A stretch of 64,000 nucleotides of DNA, from positions 191,837,620-191,901,619 of the forward strand of contig CM047805.1 in the NCBI GenBank assembly GCA_026214975.1, in the 5' to 3' direction. The translations under genes were made by a program, and so were the position numbers. Every line of letters begins with the position of its first letter. Position 1 is the first letter of the stretch. Below the pieces are notes generated by a model that was not told where the DNA came from, ran no database searches, and saw only the letters and a program-made list of their open reading frames with translations. The DNA comes from Gentiana macrophylla (Eukaryota > Streptophyta > Magnoliopsida > Gentianales > Gentianaceae). Shown here piece after piece: positions 46,432-57,258 of this stretch.

Positions 46432-47560
46432 GGGAACCGAACCAGATTCTCTGTTTTAACTTATGTTTCAGTTCATTAAGATCGCAGCATGGTTGCTCTT
46501 ATGCAGATAAGAGATGACTTCGTGGGCTAGCTACGAAACTACGATTCTAAATATAATGTTTTTAAGGATGTTATGCTTCAATTTATATTTATGTTGGATG
46601 ATTTTGGTTTGTTGGAGACATGTAATTAATTTAGAGTATGTTTGTGCGAATTAAGACATTACCTGTTCTTGACTCCAATCTTTCTTTGTATTTTTTTTTT
46701 TTTTAATTTCTTTCTTTCGTGAATCATTATAAGGTGTTCTAACTGTAGTTATATACATGTTGAATTTTTCTGTTTCTGGTAGAAATTTTGGGTTCGAATG
46801 TCTTAGTTTTTCTAGTTTTCAGACAATTTCTTCAATTTTTTTTTGTTCCACTTGGTATATCCCATGGTTTAGTATTGTAAAGTTAGGAGTATAATAAAAG
46901 TTGGCCAACTGATTTGGTCGTCCATCTTGTCGCTTTGTGTTTTCTCCCTTTTGCTTGAAACTGTGTCATGTGCTATGTGTGTCTGCATTCATTGTTCCAA
47001 CATGTGGCTGGTACATTTTTTTCTGGTTCTTCCTAGGTGAATTACCCTTGCAGAATTCTTTCACCACATGGTTGTGAAGATTCTTTTCCTCTTGCGGTTG
47101 GGGGCCCTGATTGGTGTTGAATGGAATAGCCGCTGGTAACTCTTAGAAGTGTTTTCGTGCTGAATGGGTTGACCACTGCCCGAGTGACCTGTGTTGTTTT
47201 AACCATGGAGGTAGGTGGGCGACAATACTTTATATAGGGCATGTTTTACATATCCAAGCTGGTCATCATTGCTGCGTGCATTGTGTGCCTTGTGCATATA
47301 ACTTTTGAGCGATTGGCTTCTTGTTCTTGCCTTGTTACTTTGTCCGTTGTTTTTTTTTCTTTTTTATTTGGCTCATGCGGGTATAAAGGACAGGCTTATG
47401 TTTGGTATAAGAAAGGGTTATATCGTCCTTCCCGTCACCTTTATGGCTTTTTAGAGTGAATGATTTTTGCCTTCTTTTGTTCAGATTTGCCTCTCTTTTT
47501 TGCTTATCAGACTGGTTGTTTGCCTAGGTTATGTATTGCCTTTTTTTTTTTGGCTGTGTT
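46432..47560 (+). repeat. Duplication block C (F-box 3' flank)
   Basis: It matches 60331-61450 almost throughout, and 41280-41660 at its start. Non-coding; small open frames here have no domain. Confidence 0.85.
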
Positions 47561-49249
47561 TTGGTGTTGGGTTGTTGTTCCTTTTGATTTTGCTGCTTGT
47601 TTGGATTTGGAACCTCAGGTTTCTTGAATAAAAGGATTGTAGCACAAGAATCAATATGCTAGAAATCATTCATGTATATATGAGTGGTTACAACTCCATA
47701 TTGGGAGTGAAATCTTTGTACAGAGATTTGAAGTTTAGAACTTTCAACACGTTTTATGAGCCGGCTATGTGTTTATCAGACATACTGTATGATGATGCAG
47801 AATTTGAAGATTTGCTTAATAATGAAAGTTCCAGAGATACTAAGCACATTACATTATTGCAGAGAGTGTCAAGTTAACAGGTACTATGCATTACATTAGT
47901 GCATCGAGTGGCATGTCTTATATATAGTCATTACATTTCCTTCTTCTTACTAACAATGAAGCCATCTTTGTCCTTTCGCTAGCCACATGAAAAGACACTG
48001 TTGTCATGGGTGCGTTGTTTTAGAACAACTCTGAAACAATGCCGTTGGAGGCTTCCATTTATTTTTGGGGGGGTAAGGTTCATCCTCTGCAAAGTCTTTG
48101 TGACATTTTTCTAAGTCCTTTTTTTGTAGAGGATTAAGAAAGCATTGATGGTTCTTCCCCAACCCACTTACCACTTGTCCCCAAGATACACCGCTCTGTA
48201 TTTCATTGATAAACTTTTCCGTTGGATTACTTTTGTTGACTTTATTATGTTTTTGTTGCCTGCAATTCTCTAATATCATGGAATTTAACAGTTGGACTGT
48301 TTTTCTGGGACCCGGAATTGATTAAAATGGATACTTTTTTCGGAGACCTATAGCGCTGCACAGTATAAGAGCAGGAATCAGAAGAACATCTAATGATAAG
48401 GCAAACCCAGAATTTAGATTGTCTTGTCATGATATCATCTGTTTCACATTGCTCATTAGAATGCTCGAATGAAAAGAAAACATTATCATCTCCCTTTTTG
48501 TTGCTTAAATCATGGTAAAACATAAAGTGTGATTCTTGCACCAGTTGGCTGCTCTTGATTCTTTAACATGTGTTGGAAACAACTAAAAGATGCTCATGAC
48601 ATAGATAATTAAACAAAAGTTTTTTCAGACTAATAAATTATCTGAAACAGAGTTATGGATGTACTGCTATTCACAGTCATACATAGCGTAGATAAGATTG
48701 AAAAAATGATAAGTGAAGCTAATGTTGGTTACCTCTCCAAGCAATAGATTGATTACTACTTAGTGGATGTTGCTGTAAGTCTATTGAACAAATTGAAGAC
48801 TGTTGCAGCACATATAATCTTCCATCCTTGTGTTTTTATGTATTCCACTGTCTGTCTTAATTAATGAGCTAGATTTAGAGATAAAAGGCAGCAGCATTGA
48901 CTTAATTAACTTTTGATTGTAATGTAAATTACCTTCAGTGTACACTGTACTTTCTACTTCAGTGTATACACTGTACTTTCTACTTCAGTGTATATGAATG
49001 CAATGTAAATTACCTTGCTTTACTTGGTGGGTGCTTTTCCCAATATTCTGCTTAAACTTTTGTTAATAGCCTCTTCAGAGTTTTTCTACAACTATCATGC
49101 CAACACAATAGACTGGTTTGCCACTGGTTTTCTACAATATTCTGATTTGCTTTTGGTTTTTCTACAATAGACTGGTTTTCTACAACATGATGTTGAGTCT
49201 TGAGGACGAGCTTCAAGGGGTAGCCACTGGTTTGCAGTCAACAATATCT
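47561..49249. other. No recognisable gene
   Basis: A 73-codon frame at 47656-47877 (MLEIIHVYMSGYNSILGVKS...) has an acidic patch (DDAEFEDLLNNESS) and no known domain. Bases 47905-48055 match 61560-61760. Minus-strand frames at 48004-48541 (98 and 91 codons) have Cys/His residues but match no family I know. Any of these could be an exon fragment. Confidence 0.45.
48934..48996 (+). repeat. Small tandem repeat, 24-26 bp unit
   Basis: Two full units and part of a third of TTCAGTGTAtACACTGTACT followed by TTCTAC. The unit contains the palindrome AGTGTACACT. Confidence 0.85.
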
Positions 49250-50131
49250 GCTCGTTCAAGAAGAGTAAGGGCATAGTGCTCCTGGGACAAGTGCAAACCT
49301 GAGAGGTTGGTTTGTGATTTGAACACCTAATAAGTGGTGCAAAGGACCAAGGTCCTTCATGGCAAATTCATCTCCAGGAAGTGAAATAAATGATTGCAGC
49401 AAGTGAACATCTGTACCTGTGAGGAGAATATCATCTACATAAAGGAGCAAGTATAAGGGACCTTACTCAGAATGAAAGATAAAAAGAGATGGACTGCTTA
49501 AAGTACAAAAAAAACCGTAGTGTAAGAGATAAGAACTAAAACGGTCAAACCAAGCACGAGGTGTTTGTTTTAAACCATACAACGCTTTATTGAGCTTGCA
49601 GACATGAGTGGGAAATTGAGTGTTCATCATACCTGGAGGTTGAGCCATGTAAATATCCTCATTAACGTAGCCATGTAAAAATGCATTTTTGACATCTAAT
49701 TGGCGTATAGGCCAATGATGCATTAATGCAACAACAATGACAAGCCGGATTGTACCTGATTTAATCACAGGAGAATTTGATTCCAAATAATCTATCCCAT
49801 CAGTTCGAGTATACCCTTTTACGACAAGTCGTGCTTTTAATCTGTCCAATGACCCATCTGGTTTAAGTTTAGTTTTAACCACCTACTTTGAGCCAATTAT
49901 ATGCATTTTTTCCGAATATGGGACGAGCTGCCAAGTGTTATTGTGATGAAGGGCAGTAAGTTCTTCTCCCATGGCTGCCTTCCAGCCAGGGTGACGAAGA
50001 GCTTCCTTAACTGTTTTTGGCCCTCGTGGTATTTCAGGAGACTCGGAAATAAGAAGAGCATATTTTGGGTGATTAGGCTGTGGAACTGCAGGTATCAATT
50101 GGTTTGGAAGTTCAATTGTAATTACGTTCAT
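49250..50131 (-). pseudogene. pol: Copia element 3, RT fragment
   Basis: Minus strand, reading from 50131 down. N-terminal RT: VKEALRHPGWKAAMGEELTA and NNTWQLVPYSEKM, then an in-frame TAG at 49883-49885 in place of the conserved Trp. It continues with KTKLKPDGSLDRLKARLVVK, RQLDVKNAFLHGYVNEDIYM and [19 protein letters not shown] to a stop at 49463. The active site follows (LLYVDDILLTGTD) with FAMKDLGPLHHLLGVQI, then family likeness ends at about 49290. No gag, integrase, RNase H or LTR is present. It is unrelated in detail to the other two Copia elements in the window. Isolated scrap between F-box duplication blocks. Confidence 0.85.
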
Positions 50132-51661
50132 TTATTGACTGCATTTTTTAAAGAATCATTTAATATTGTTTCTTACACAGTGTTATATACAATCTAAAGA
50201 GTCAAGCATTTCAGGGTTAAATTTGAGAGAGAACATTTCTCTATTTATTGCTTTGTACTGTTTTTATAGGAATTTTGTACTGCTTGTTAGATAGTCGATT
50301 TAATTGATAAGGTATACGTGGAATCTCCAATATTCCTACCATCCTAAAAGTATATAGGAATAAGAGCACTTGATTCACCTGTAGCAGCGTGTCTTTCAAG
50401 GTGTTAAGGACACGAAAACTCCTTTGTTTGCGATTGGAAGCACCACTTCCTTTTGAAGATTCATTCTGTTATGGCTTTTCACATGATGTTATATATTATA
50501 ATAGAAATTCTTCAACAAAAAAAAAAGTGATGTTTGAGTCGTGAAGTAAATTTACTTACTTTACATCTACAACATTTCGTTTCAACAGTATAACCTCTCT
50601 CTCCGCTCTCATTTCTTCCAAAAAAAAGTGACTGGACCTCCGGGTAATTCAAATGCCGAGTAGGTAATTTCTTTCAACTTCCTTTTTTTTTATATTGAAA
50701 GTCTCGACCTGTCCTAGTAATTCGTCTTTTTCTACTTATAGCATGCAAATTACTTGTGCAGATTCGATCATATTGTTGTTGGATTTGGCTTGGTCATCGT
50801 TGTTTGTGTTTCACGACTGCCAGGTGTTTGTGGAAGTCCATACTTTCCAGATCGGACTTTTTAAATATGACTTTTGATTGCGCCGGTTTTATTTGTTGGT
50901 GTGTAAGAATTAGTTTTAATGCCATTTACTTCAAATTGTTTTGATTTTGTGGTTGGTCCCGTTGGTGCATTTGTTTTGTTTCCTGCTTTGATTGTAATAG
51001 TTTTAAATGTGTTGACATAGTATGCTGCTTAGAAGTAGTAAGCTTTTAATGTTGCTGTACTTACAGATGCTGCTCGGTGGCAAGAAGGTGATCGGGTTTC
51101 GTTGATATTTAGGTCAATGAGAGTTTATTCCAGAATTCAACATTAACATTGTGCTAGGTGCTTTTTTGCCTTTCCTTCTTATTGTTTATTTTATTGTTAT
51201 GGGCATCAAATTGCCTGTAAGTATCGTGGGAGACACTGAGGGTGTGAGCACTGTTCGTTTGCTGGTAAACATTGGATATGACATGTCCAAATTATTCGCC
51301 ATTTGTTTAGCCGTATTAAAGATCTTCAATAAATTGCTAATTATGTGACATTACAGATTATGAAAAGGGTCACACAGGCTGCATCCTGCATAGTTGCTGA
51401 TTCAGAGGATTGACCTGTTATTCGTATCGATAATAATCCCAGGAGGTAATGTAGCAGAGAAACAATGTGTTATGTTTTATGTTGTAAACACCGTCTCTTG
51501 TAAATTTGAGAGGCAGCTAAGTTATGATTTCATGTCTGAGGCGTTTTGTGTCGTCTTTTGCTTATTATTACTTTTTCACGATTGTTTTGATTGATGATTC
51601 TAATTCATAGTTTTTATTTCTAACTTCCTTAAAACACATTCAAAGCACCTAAACCTAACAT
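50132..51661. other. T-rich DNA, no recognisable gene
   Basis: Open frames up to 66 codons, none with a known domain. The part at 50260-50530 may be the edge of an old LTR linked to the Copia scrap, but no second copy is seen. Confidence 0.4.
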
Positions 51662-52978
51662 TGGAACGGCGCCAAAAGGCGACGGACATTACCTAGGCTA
51701 TACAGATCCTAACCGGCGAGTGTACCGGGTCAAATTGTAGTGCTAGTCGGTGAGTCGTCGTATTCTCGGGAAAACATGGTAATTCTTTTAAGTGGGGTTA
51801 AACACCAAGAAGCTATTATTAACTCGATCTAAGTCGCAGCTTTATCGGTTTCCTCGGGTTAGATAGTTAGATTAGTTAGATGTTAGAGTTAGATGTTAGT
51901 AAAGCAGAAAATAAAACAAATAAATACTAATATAATATATATATTTTTGGATCTAGCCAAGAATACTTTCTTGAATCAATATCTTTTAGTAGAAATAAAT
52001 GAGAGCAGATCTTCCTTTATTCAAGGTGTAAATTATATATGAATCGGTGTACTCTAAGCTAGACAACTCCTCCTCACACGAGTATATGAAATTGTCATAT
52101 GTCTCATCAAGCGTCCAATGTCATCCAAAGCATAGGTCACTCCCGTTTTGTCATACGAGCAATGTTTGAATTTCGATTAAAGCAGATAAATTAACGTAAT
52201 ACGATCTTGAGCACAATTGTAATAAGATTTGTTTTTCTAGGACAAATCGCTTTCGGCAGAAATCGGATTCCGTTGTCACGTTTTCACTCGGCCAATTTTA
52301 CCTCCGGTCTTTCTATTACGATCTCGTATTCTAATCGTGAGTTGTTAATTCATTAGATTACGTTCAAATAGAAAGAGATTCATTATAATCGGTTTTAATC
52401 ATTATTACCAGAGTCGATCATTCATTTTACCAAAAGATTAACTAATTGATTCATATCTTGGCTAGATATATTTTTAGTTATACATAGATATATATATCGA
52501 TTACATCAAAATGTCATGGATTAAAGCAATTTGGAAGTTTTCCATAATAGTATACATCAAGATGACAAAATTCTATTACAACCAAATTTAGCATTTCGAT
52601 CCAAACACTTATCAAATTCTCACATATATATATAGATAGATATAATTATATAGAACAACAAAAGTAAAACTCAATAAAATTACCCGTTTACTTCAGATCT
52701 AAGTTGTATTCTTGAAAATAGCAACTTTTCCTAAAGCATTTTCTTCGATAATTTTCTCAAGCATTACAACATTACTACTTTTTATTTAAACAAACATATA
52801 TACATACATAGACATATGTATATACGGGCCCGAAAACAAAATAAAAAAAGAAAAAGAGATGAAGAAGGGACATGAAGAAGAGGGAATGGAAGAAATGGGA
52901 GGAGGTGAGAAGAGAGATCTTGGCCAAGAGTGGCCAAGATGGGGCAAGGAAGATCAATGGAGATGGAGGAGTTTATAT

Positions 52979-53010
<32 letters not shown>

Positions 53011-53656
53011 CACATGGGAGCCATCATCAAGCACATGGGAGGGAATATCCATCATTGCAAGTAACATGCACCACATGGGAGAATATAATCAAGTTGAGAA
53101 AATATCTCCACTTTTCCCGGCGTTTCTATAGCGGCGCTTATTGATAAAATAGCCATAACTTGAGTTGTAGACCTCCAATTGACGTGATTCAAAATGCGTT
53201 GGAAAGCTCATTTGAATATCTACAACTTTTATGAAGAACTCTTCCCCAGAAAATGCCTCTAAGTTGGGTCAAATGTCTGTCGAAGATATTTTACGGTAGA
53301 AGCATTCAGGACAATTGATCCGTTTGAACTTGTTAGCTTATGGCACATTCTTCCATCCATCAAAATACATCTTCTTAGGCTCAAAACATGTCGTTACGTG
53401 GAATCTTGGTCAATGTATAATCCTGCAATGAACCACCAAAACACCAAACGTAAATCCGACACGACACTCCGGTTACTAAACCGGTACAAAAACTAATAAA
53501 AAACTTATAAAAATACGATAATTTATATAATAACTACTACTTATACATTTGAATAAAACTTAGTAATTTTGACTTGATTTGATACAATAATGCTCAAAAT
53601 GGTATCAATATTGGGGTAAAATGTCGTAATAAAGATCATAAATTTATCTCTCATCA
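51662..53656 (-). mobile_element. Athila-type Gypsy LTR, inverted, with primer-site trace
   Basis: On the minus strand it begins TGATGAGAGATAAATTTATG at 53656, much like the start of the outer Gypsy LTR, including a TTTACCCCAATATTG block. Its other end meets TTTTGGCGCCGTT (51663-51677 region), the first ten bases of a tRNA-Asp primer site, after which the match fails. No gag or second LTR follows. The sequence just outside the start (CACAGGGAAAG on the minus strand) could be a polypurine tract. Probably a remnant of a deleted element. No gene inside; the frames at 52775-53144 overlap the AT microsatellite. Confidence 0.55.
52981..53008. repeat. (AT)14 microsatellite
   Basis: Fourteen uninterrupted AT units. 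Confidence 0.95.
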
Positions 53657-53777
53657 CTTTCCCTGTGTGCACAGAAGTCGAAAAGGTTGGAATGGGCATT
53701 CCCTATCCCTTCCACGGGATATTAAACACCTAGACTCTAGGACTTGTAATAAGGTAACACAAGGCTGCTTTTGGCTG

Positions 53778-54379
53778 TGACGATGCTGGATTTCGTCTAG
53801 TAAATAAATCGGGTTATTCTTCTAGATGATAACGATGTTAACCCCAAAAACACGAATTATTCGATGAGGGGAGTGTATTTTGTATAGGTTTTGGATTTGA
53901 ACCTCAAGTAACTTCGAGAGGCGCCACGTATCAATCTCTAAATTGGAATCAAGTCCTTCGTAGTTCTTGGGACTGATATTTATAAGGACAAGGTAAGCCC
54001 TAACCCTAATTTCAGGTCGGTCTCGATTATTGCCATCTTTGCCCTTATTGGGCCTTGCCCTTCCCCAAGTAATCTTGAGGGTAATGGGCTTATAAAGCTG
54101 AATTTTGTTCTTCTGGCCTCGACTCGAGCATCTCCGACATGGGGAGATCGAGTTAGGACACTAACACCGGCTTTACCCATGATATGGGATTTTAGAGTGG
54201 ATGTTGCACTCATCGCGAACTCTTCGACTTGCAGTATCGAGACGGAACCATCGTCTCCGTTCCCCGAACATGTCGGATGTCGAATGTCGTAATTCAGAAG
54301 TCGACCCTCGAGCTATCACTCCTAATTCAAGGGGGTCATCTAGTGACGCCACGTGGAGGTGTCAGATTCGGTATCGTCA
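53778..54379 (-). repeat. 3' LTR of the gag-only element
   Basis: Plus strand starts TGACGATGCTGGATTTCG and ends CGGTATCGTCA. The termini form a short inverted repeat (TGACGAT/ATCGTCA-like). Confidence 0.92.
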
Positions 54380-54393
54380 TAAGCCCCCCAGAT
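54380..54393 (-). other. Polypurine tract of the gag-only element
   Basis: Minus strand reads ATCTGGGGGGCTTA directly before the TGACGATACC start of the 3' LTR. Confidence 0.75.
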
Positions 54394-54660
54394 CAATCTG
54401 AGCTCTTGAGGTCAGGTCTGATCTGGCAGAGGTATACCTCGGCAACTGTCAGCCCTTGGACTTGTAATGCGTGGCTAAGTTGATGCTGGCTCCGGTATCG
54501 TAACGTTTTTGTCCTATTAGGACTTATAAATGGTGACCGTCGATTGTGAAGGCGTCCCAGTATGATGTTGATACGAGTTTGTATTTGGGAGGAGCCCGTG
54601 GAGTTCGAACGTCGATGTTGAATCTTTCATAAATGGTTTGTCGAAAGTGGGCGAATAAAT

Positions 54661-54975
54661 ATCGACTTCCCGCATTAATTTTTGCGAGTGGGCGATTTTA
54701 TCGACTTCCCGGACTTTGTCGAGCGAGCCGGGCCGAATCGTATCGACTTCCCAGACTTTGTCTTTGCTCGACCTCCCGGACTTTGTTCTTGCCGAGCAGG
54801 GCCGATTTTATCGACTTCCCGGACTTTGTTTTTGCCGAGCAGGGCCGATTTATCGACTTCCCGGACTTTGTTTTTTGCCGAGCAGGGCCGATTTTATCGA
54901 CTTCCCGGACTCGACTTCCCGGACTTTGTTTTTGCCGAGCAGGGCCGATTTTATCGACTTCCCGGACTTTGTTTT
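54661..54975 (-). repeat. 42-bp minisatellite in the gag-only element
   Basis: Nine starts of CGACTTCCCGGACTTTG-like text (54663, 54702, 54744, 54769, 54812, 54854, 54898, 54912, 54955), mostly 39-44 bases apart, with two short units. The rest of the unit is TTTTTGCCGAGCAGGGCCGA. It sits between gag and the 3' LTR. The frames open across it are repeat artefacts. Confidence 0.92.
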
Positions 54976-55297
54976 TTAGGTCTATATTGTAGACTATTTG
55001 AGCTTTTCTCGTGAAAACTTTGCTAATCTGATCTGCAACTCATCATCTGAGTGATCATAATAAATAATGTAGTTAAAACACTTATTAAAGTTGAATAAAA
55101 CACTATTAAATAAAACATTAAGTAGTTCAAGATCTGTTCCCATCCCGAGTTATTCGACCCCCTCGAGATTATGGGATCGTATTCACCGGTTGGTTGTCTA
55201 GGTAATCCGGAGAGCGATCTCTTCCGCGGTAGTCATTATGTTGTTCTCTGTTGCCATGGCGATGGCGCTTAAACTCATGTCTTCCTCTCGGTCCAAC

Positions 55298-56213
55298 TTA
55301 ACGTGACCGATCTACGACTTCATCGAGCTTCCCTTCCCTTATCATTTGATCGATATCTTGCATCGAGATCTTTACAATGTTCGATTCATGCCCCACATCT
55401 TGGTGGTATTTGCAATACTTGTTGGGGTTTCTGCGTTCCGGGTACCTCCGATAGGGTGGGCTCTTAGCTAAGCCTTTCCTTTCCATAATTGCTAAGACAC
55501 ATTCACGAGGCCTGCTCAATGGAATGAAGTCTCTATCTTGCGAGGCTCCTTCTCCCAAATCGATCCGAGACGGATCCCGTAGCTCGATCCCACGTTGATT
55601 TTCTTTTCCTATCTCGAACCGTCTTGAGTTTGCTTCTCTTGTTTTCGCTTTTTCCATCTCTCTTGATCCGATTGGCTTCTTCCCCACGGCGGTGTTTGTA
55701 GGCGATATCCAAACACTCTTCCATCGTATGAGGAGTTTCTTCGTTAAGTTTGGCGTGTAGCCTTCCTTCTCACAGACCTGCCACGAAGGCTGCAACTAGC
55801 AACCGATCATCGGTGTCGCGTACTTGTACGGACTCTTCATTGAAACGCCTTATAAAGTGTAGCACAGTCTCATCTTGTTTCTGCTTCAACGTCAAGAGAT
55901 GGGTCTGGTTTCTTTGAAACGGTCGTGCGGCGATAAAAGCATGAACAAACTTCCTGGTCAAGGTCCCAAAGTCGGATATCGACCTGGGAGGGATTTTGCT
56001 GAACCACTCCCTAGCTCTTCCTGTTAGAAGCGCGGGAAAAGCCTTGCACTTCATCTCGTCCGAAGCGTTGTACAAGTTCATGTGTGAGATGTACTGGTGC
56101 ATATGATCGTAAGGATCCTTGGACCCATCATAAGCACTAATCTTTGGAATCTTAAATCCCGCAGGTCGAGGATAGTTGTCGATATGCGCAGTGAAAGGTG
56201 ATGCGCAGATCAA
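55298..56213 (-). pseudogene. gag: Gypsy-type gag, one frameshift
   Basis: Minus strand from 56213. The first segment (to 55770) is a classic Gypsy capsid: PAGFKIPKISAYDGSKDPYD, MKCKAFPALLTGRAREWFSK, FHAFIAAR-like text and a VLHFIRRFNEESVQ helix, ending LLVAAFVAGL. The frame then shifts between 55770 and 55795. The second segment (to 55298) is basic and ends with a zinc-knuckle-like piece, KYCKYHQDVGHESN, followed by MQDIDQMIREGKLDEVV. The last Cys expected after the His is missing. An N-terminal piece may lie at 56420-56623 (PPKNTREKTADFKGCVPKKA). Together about 300 residues; it would encapsidate element RNA if repaired by a relative. Confidence 0.85.
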
Positions 56214-56642
56214 CTCGTCGATTGCCTTCCGGGAAGCGGTATCGAGTTCAAACTTTGGCCATGTCTGGTGCGGTACATGTTACGTATGGGTGCTTGATTC
56301 TAACGATTACATTTGCATTGGAGCTTGCGGTTGGAGAGTCGTCTCTGGGGTTTTACAGGGGATTTCTTCCTTTTAGGGTTTCTCCAAAATCGCTTTAATT
56401 GCGGCATTATTCAAATTCTTCAAAGAATCCACCAATGCACGATTGGCGGATCTTGAAGGCGAGATTGGTGGCTCCTCCACATTGGTCGTGTTTCCGGAAT
56501 CTCTCCCTGGCGGTTGAGGTTGTCCGCCTTCTTTGGGACGCATCCTTTGAAGTCTGCGGTCTTTTCCCGAGTATTCTTGGGTGGTACCATGATTTGTTGC
56601 GGGGTTTTGATGGCTTTGATCAATTATCAGTAGAAGGCCCTC

Positions 56643-56654
56643 CTTCTAGCGCCA
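56643..56654 (-). other. Primer-binding site of the gag-only element
   Basis: Minus strand reads TGGCGCTAGAAGGAGGG one base inside the 5' LTR. The TGGCGC start fits a Gypsy primer site; I cannot name the tRNA. The 56214-56640 leader holds no other gene. Confidence 0.65.
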
Positions 56655-56655
56655 A

Positions 56656-57258
56656 TGACGATGCTGGATTTCGTCTAGTAAATAAATCGGGTTATTCTTC
56701 TAGATGATAACGATGTTAACCCCAAAAAACACGAATTCTTCGATAGAGGGGAGTGTATTTTGTATAGGTTTTGATTGAACCTCAAGTAACCCGAGAGGCG
56801 CCACGTATCCAATCTCTTAAATTGGAATCAAGTCCCTTCGTAGTTCTTGGGACCTGATATTTATAAGGACAAGGTAAGCCCTAACCCTAATTCTAGGTCG
56901 GTCTCAGCTATTGCCATCTTTGCCCTTATTGGGCCTTGCCCCTTCCCCAAGTAATCTTCGGGGAAATGGGCTTATAAAACTGGGCTGTTCTTCTGGCCTC
57001 GACTCGAGCATCTCCGATATGGGGAGATCGAGTTAGGACACTACACCGGCTTTACCCCTGATATGGGATTTTAGAGTGGATGTTTCACTCATCGCGAACT
57101 CTTCGACTTGCAGTATCGAGACGGAACCATCGTCTCCGTTCCCCGAACATGTCGGATGTCGAATGTCGTAATTCAGAAGTCGACCCTCGAGCTATCACTC
57201 CTAATTCAAGGGGGTCATCTAGTGACGCCACGTGGAGGTGTCAGATTCGGTATCGTCA
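56656..57258 (-). repeat. 5' LTR of the gag-only element
   Basis: Nearly identical to 53778-54379, with a few one-base indels. Followed by the GGCTG duplication. Confidence 0.92.

Larger units (their letters stand above)
53778..57258 (-). mobile_element. Gag-only LTR retrotransposon (TR-GAG-like), complete
   Basis: Two 602-603 bp LTRs (53778-54379 and 56656-57258) flank 2276 bp. Exact 5-bp target duplication GGCTG (53773-53777 and 57259-57263). Transcribed on the minus strand: 5' LTR on the right, then a primer site, a Gypsy-type gag, a minisatellite where pol would be, a polypurine tract, and the 3' LTR on the left. No pol in any frame. Known: TR-GAG elements are short non-autonomous plant LTR elements carrying only gag. 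The LTRs are nearly identical apart from small indels, so the insertion is fairly young. Confidence 0.88.

Noticed and set aside
52775..53144. Frames with Tyr-Ile repeats on both strands
   Set aside because: Translation of the (AT)14 microsatellite and neighbouring low-complexity DNA.
54633..55014. Three overlapping frames of 87-119 codons
   Set aside because: Period-42 minisatellite read in three frames; the repeated peptides are artefacts of the repeat.
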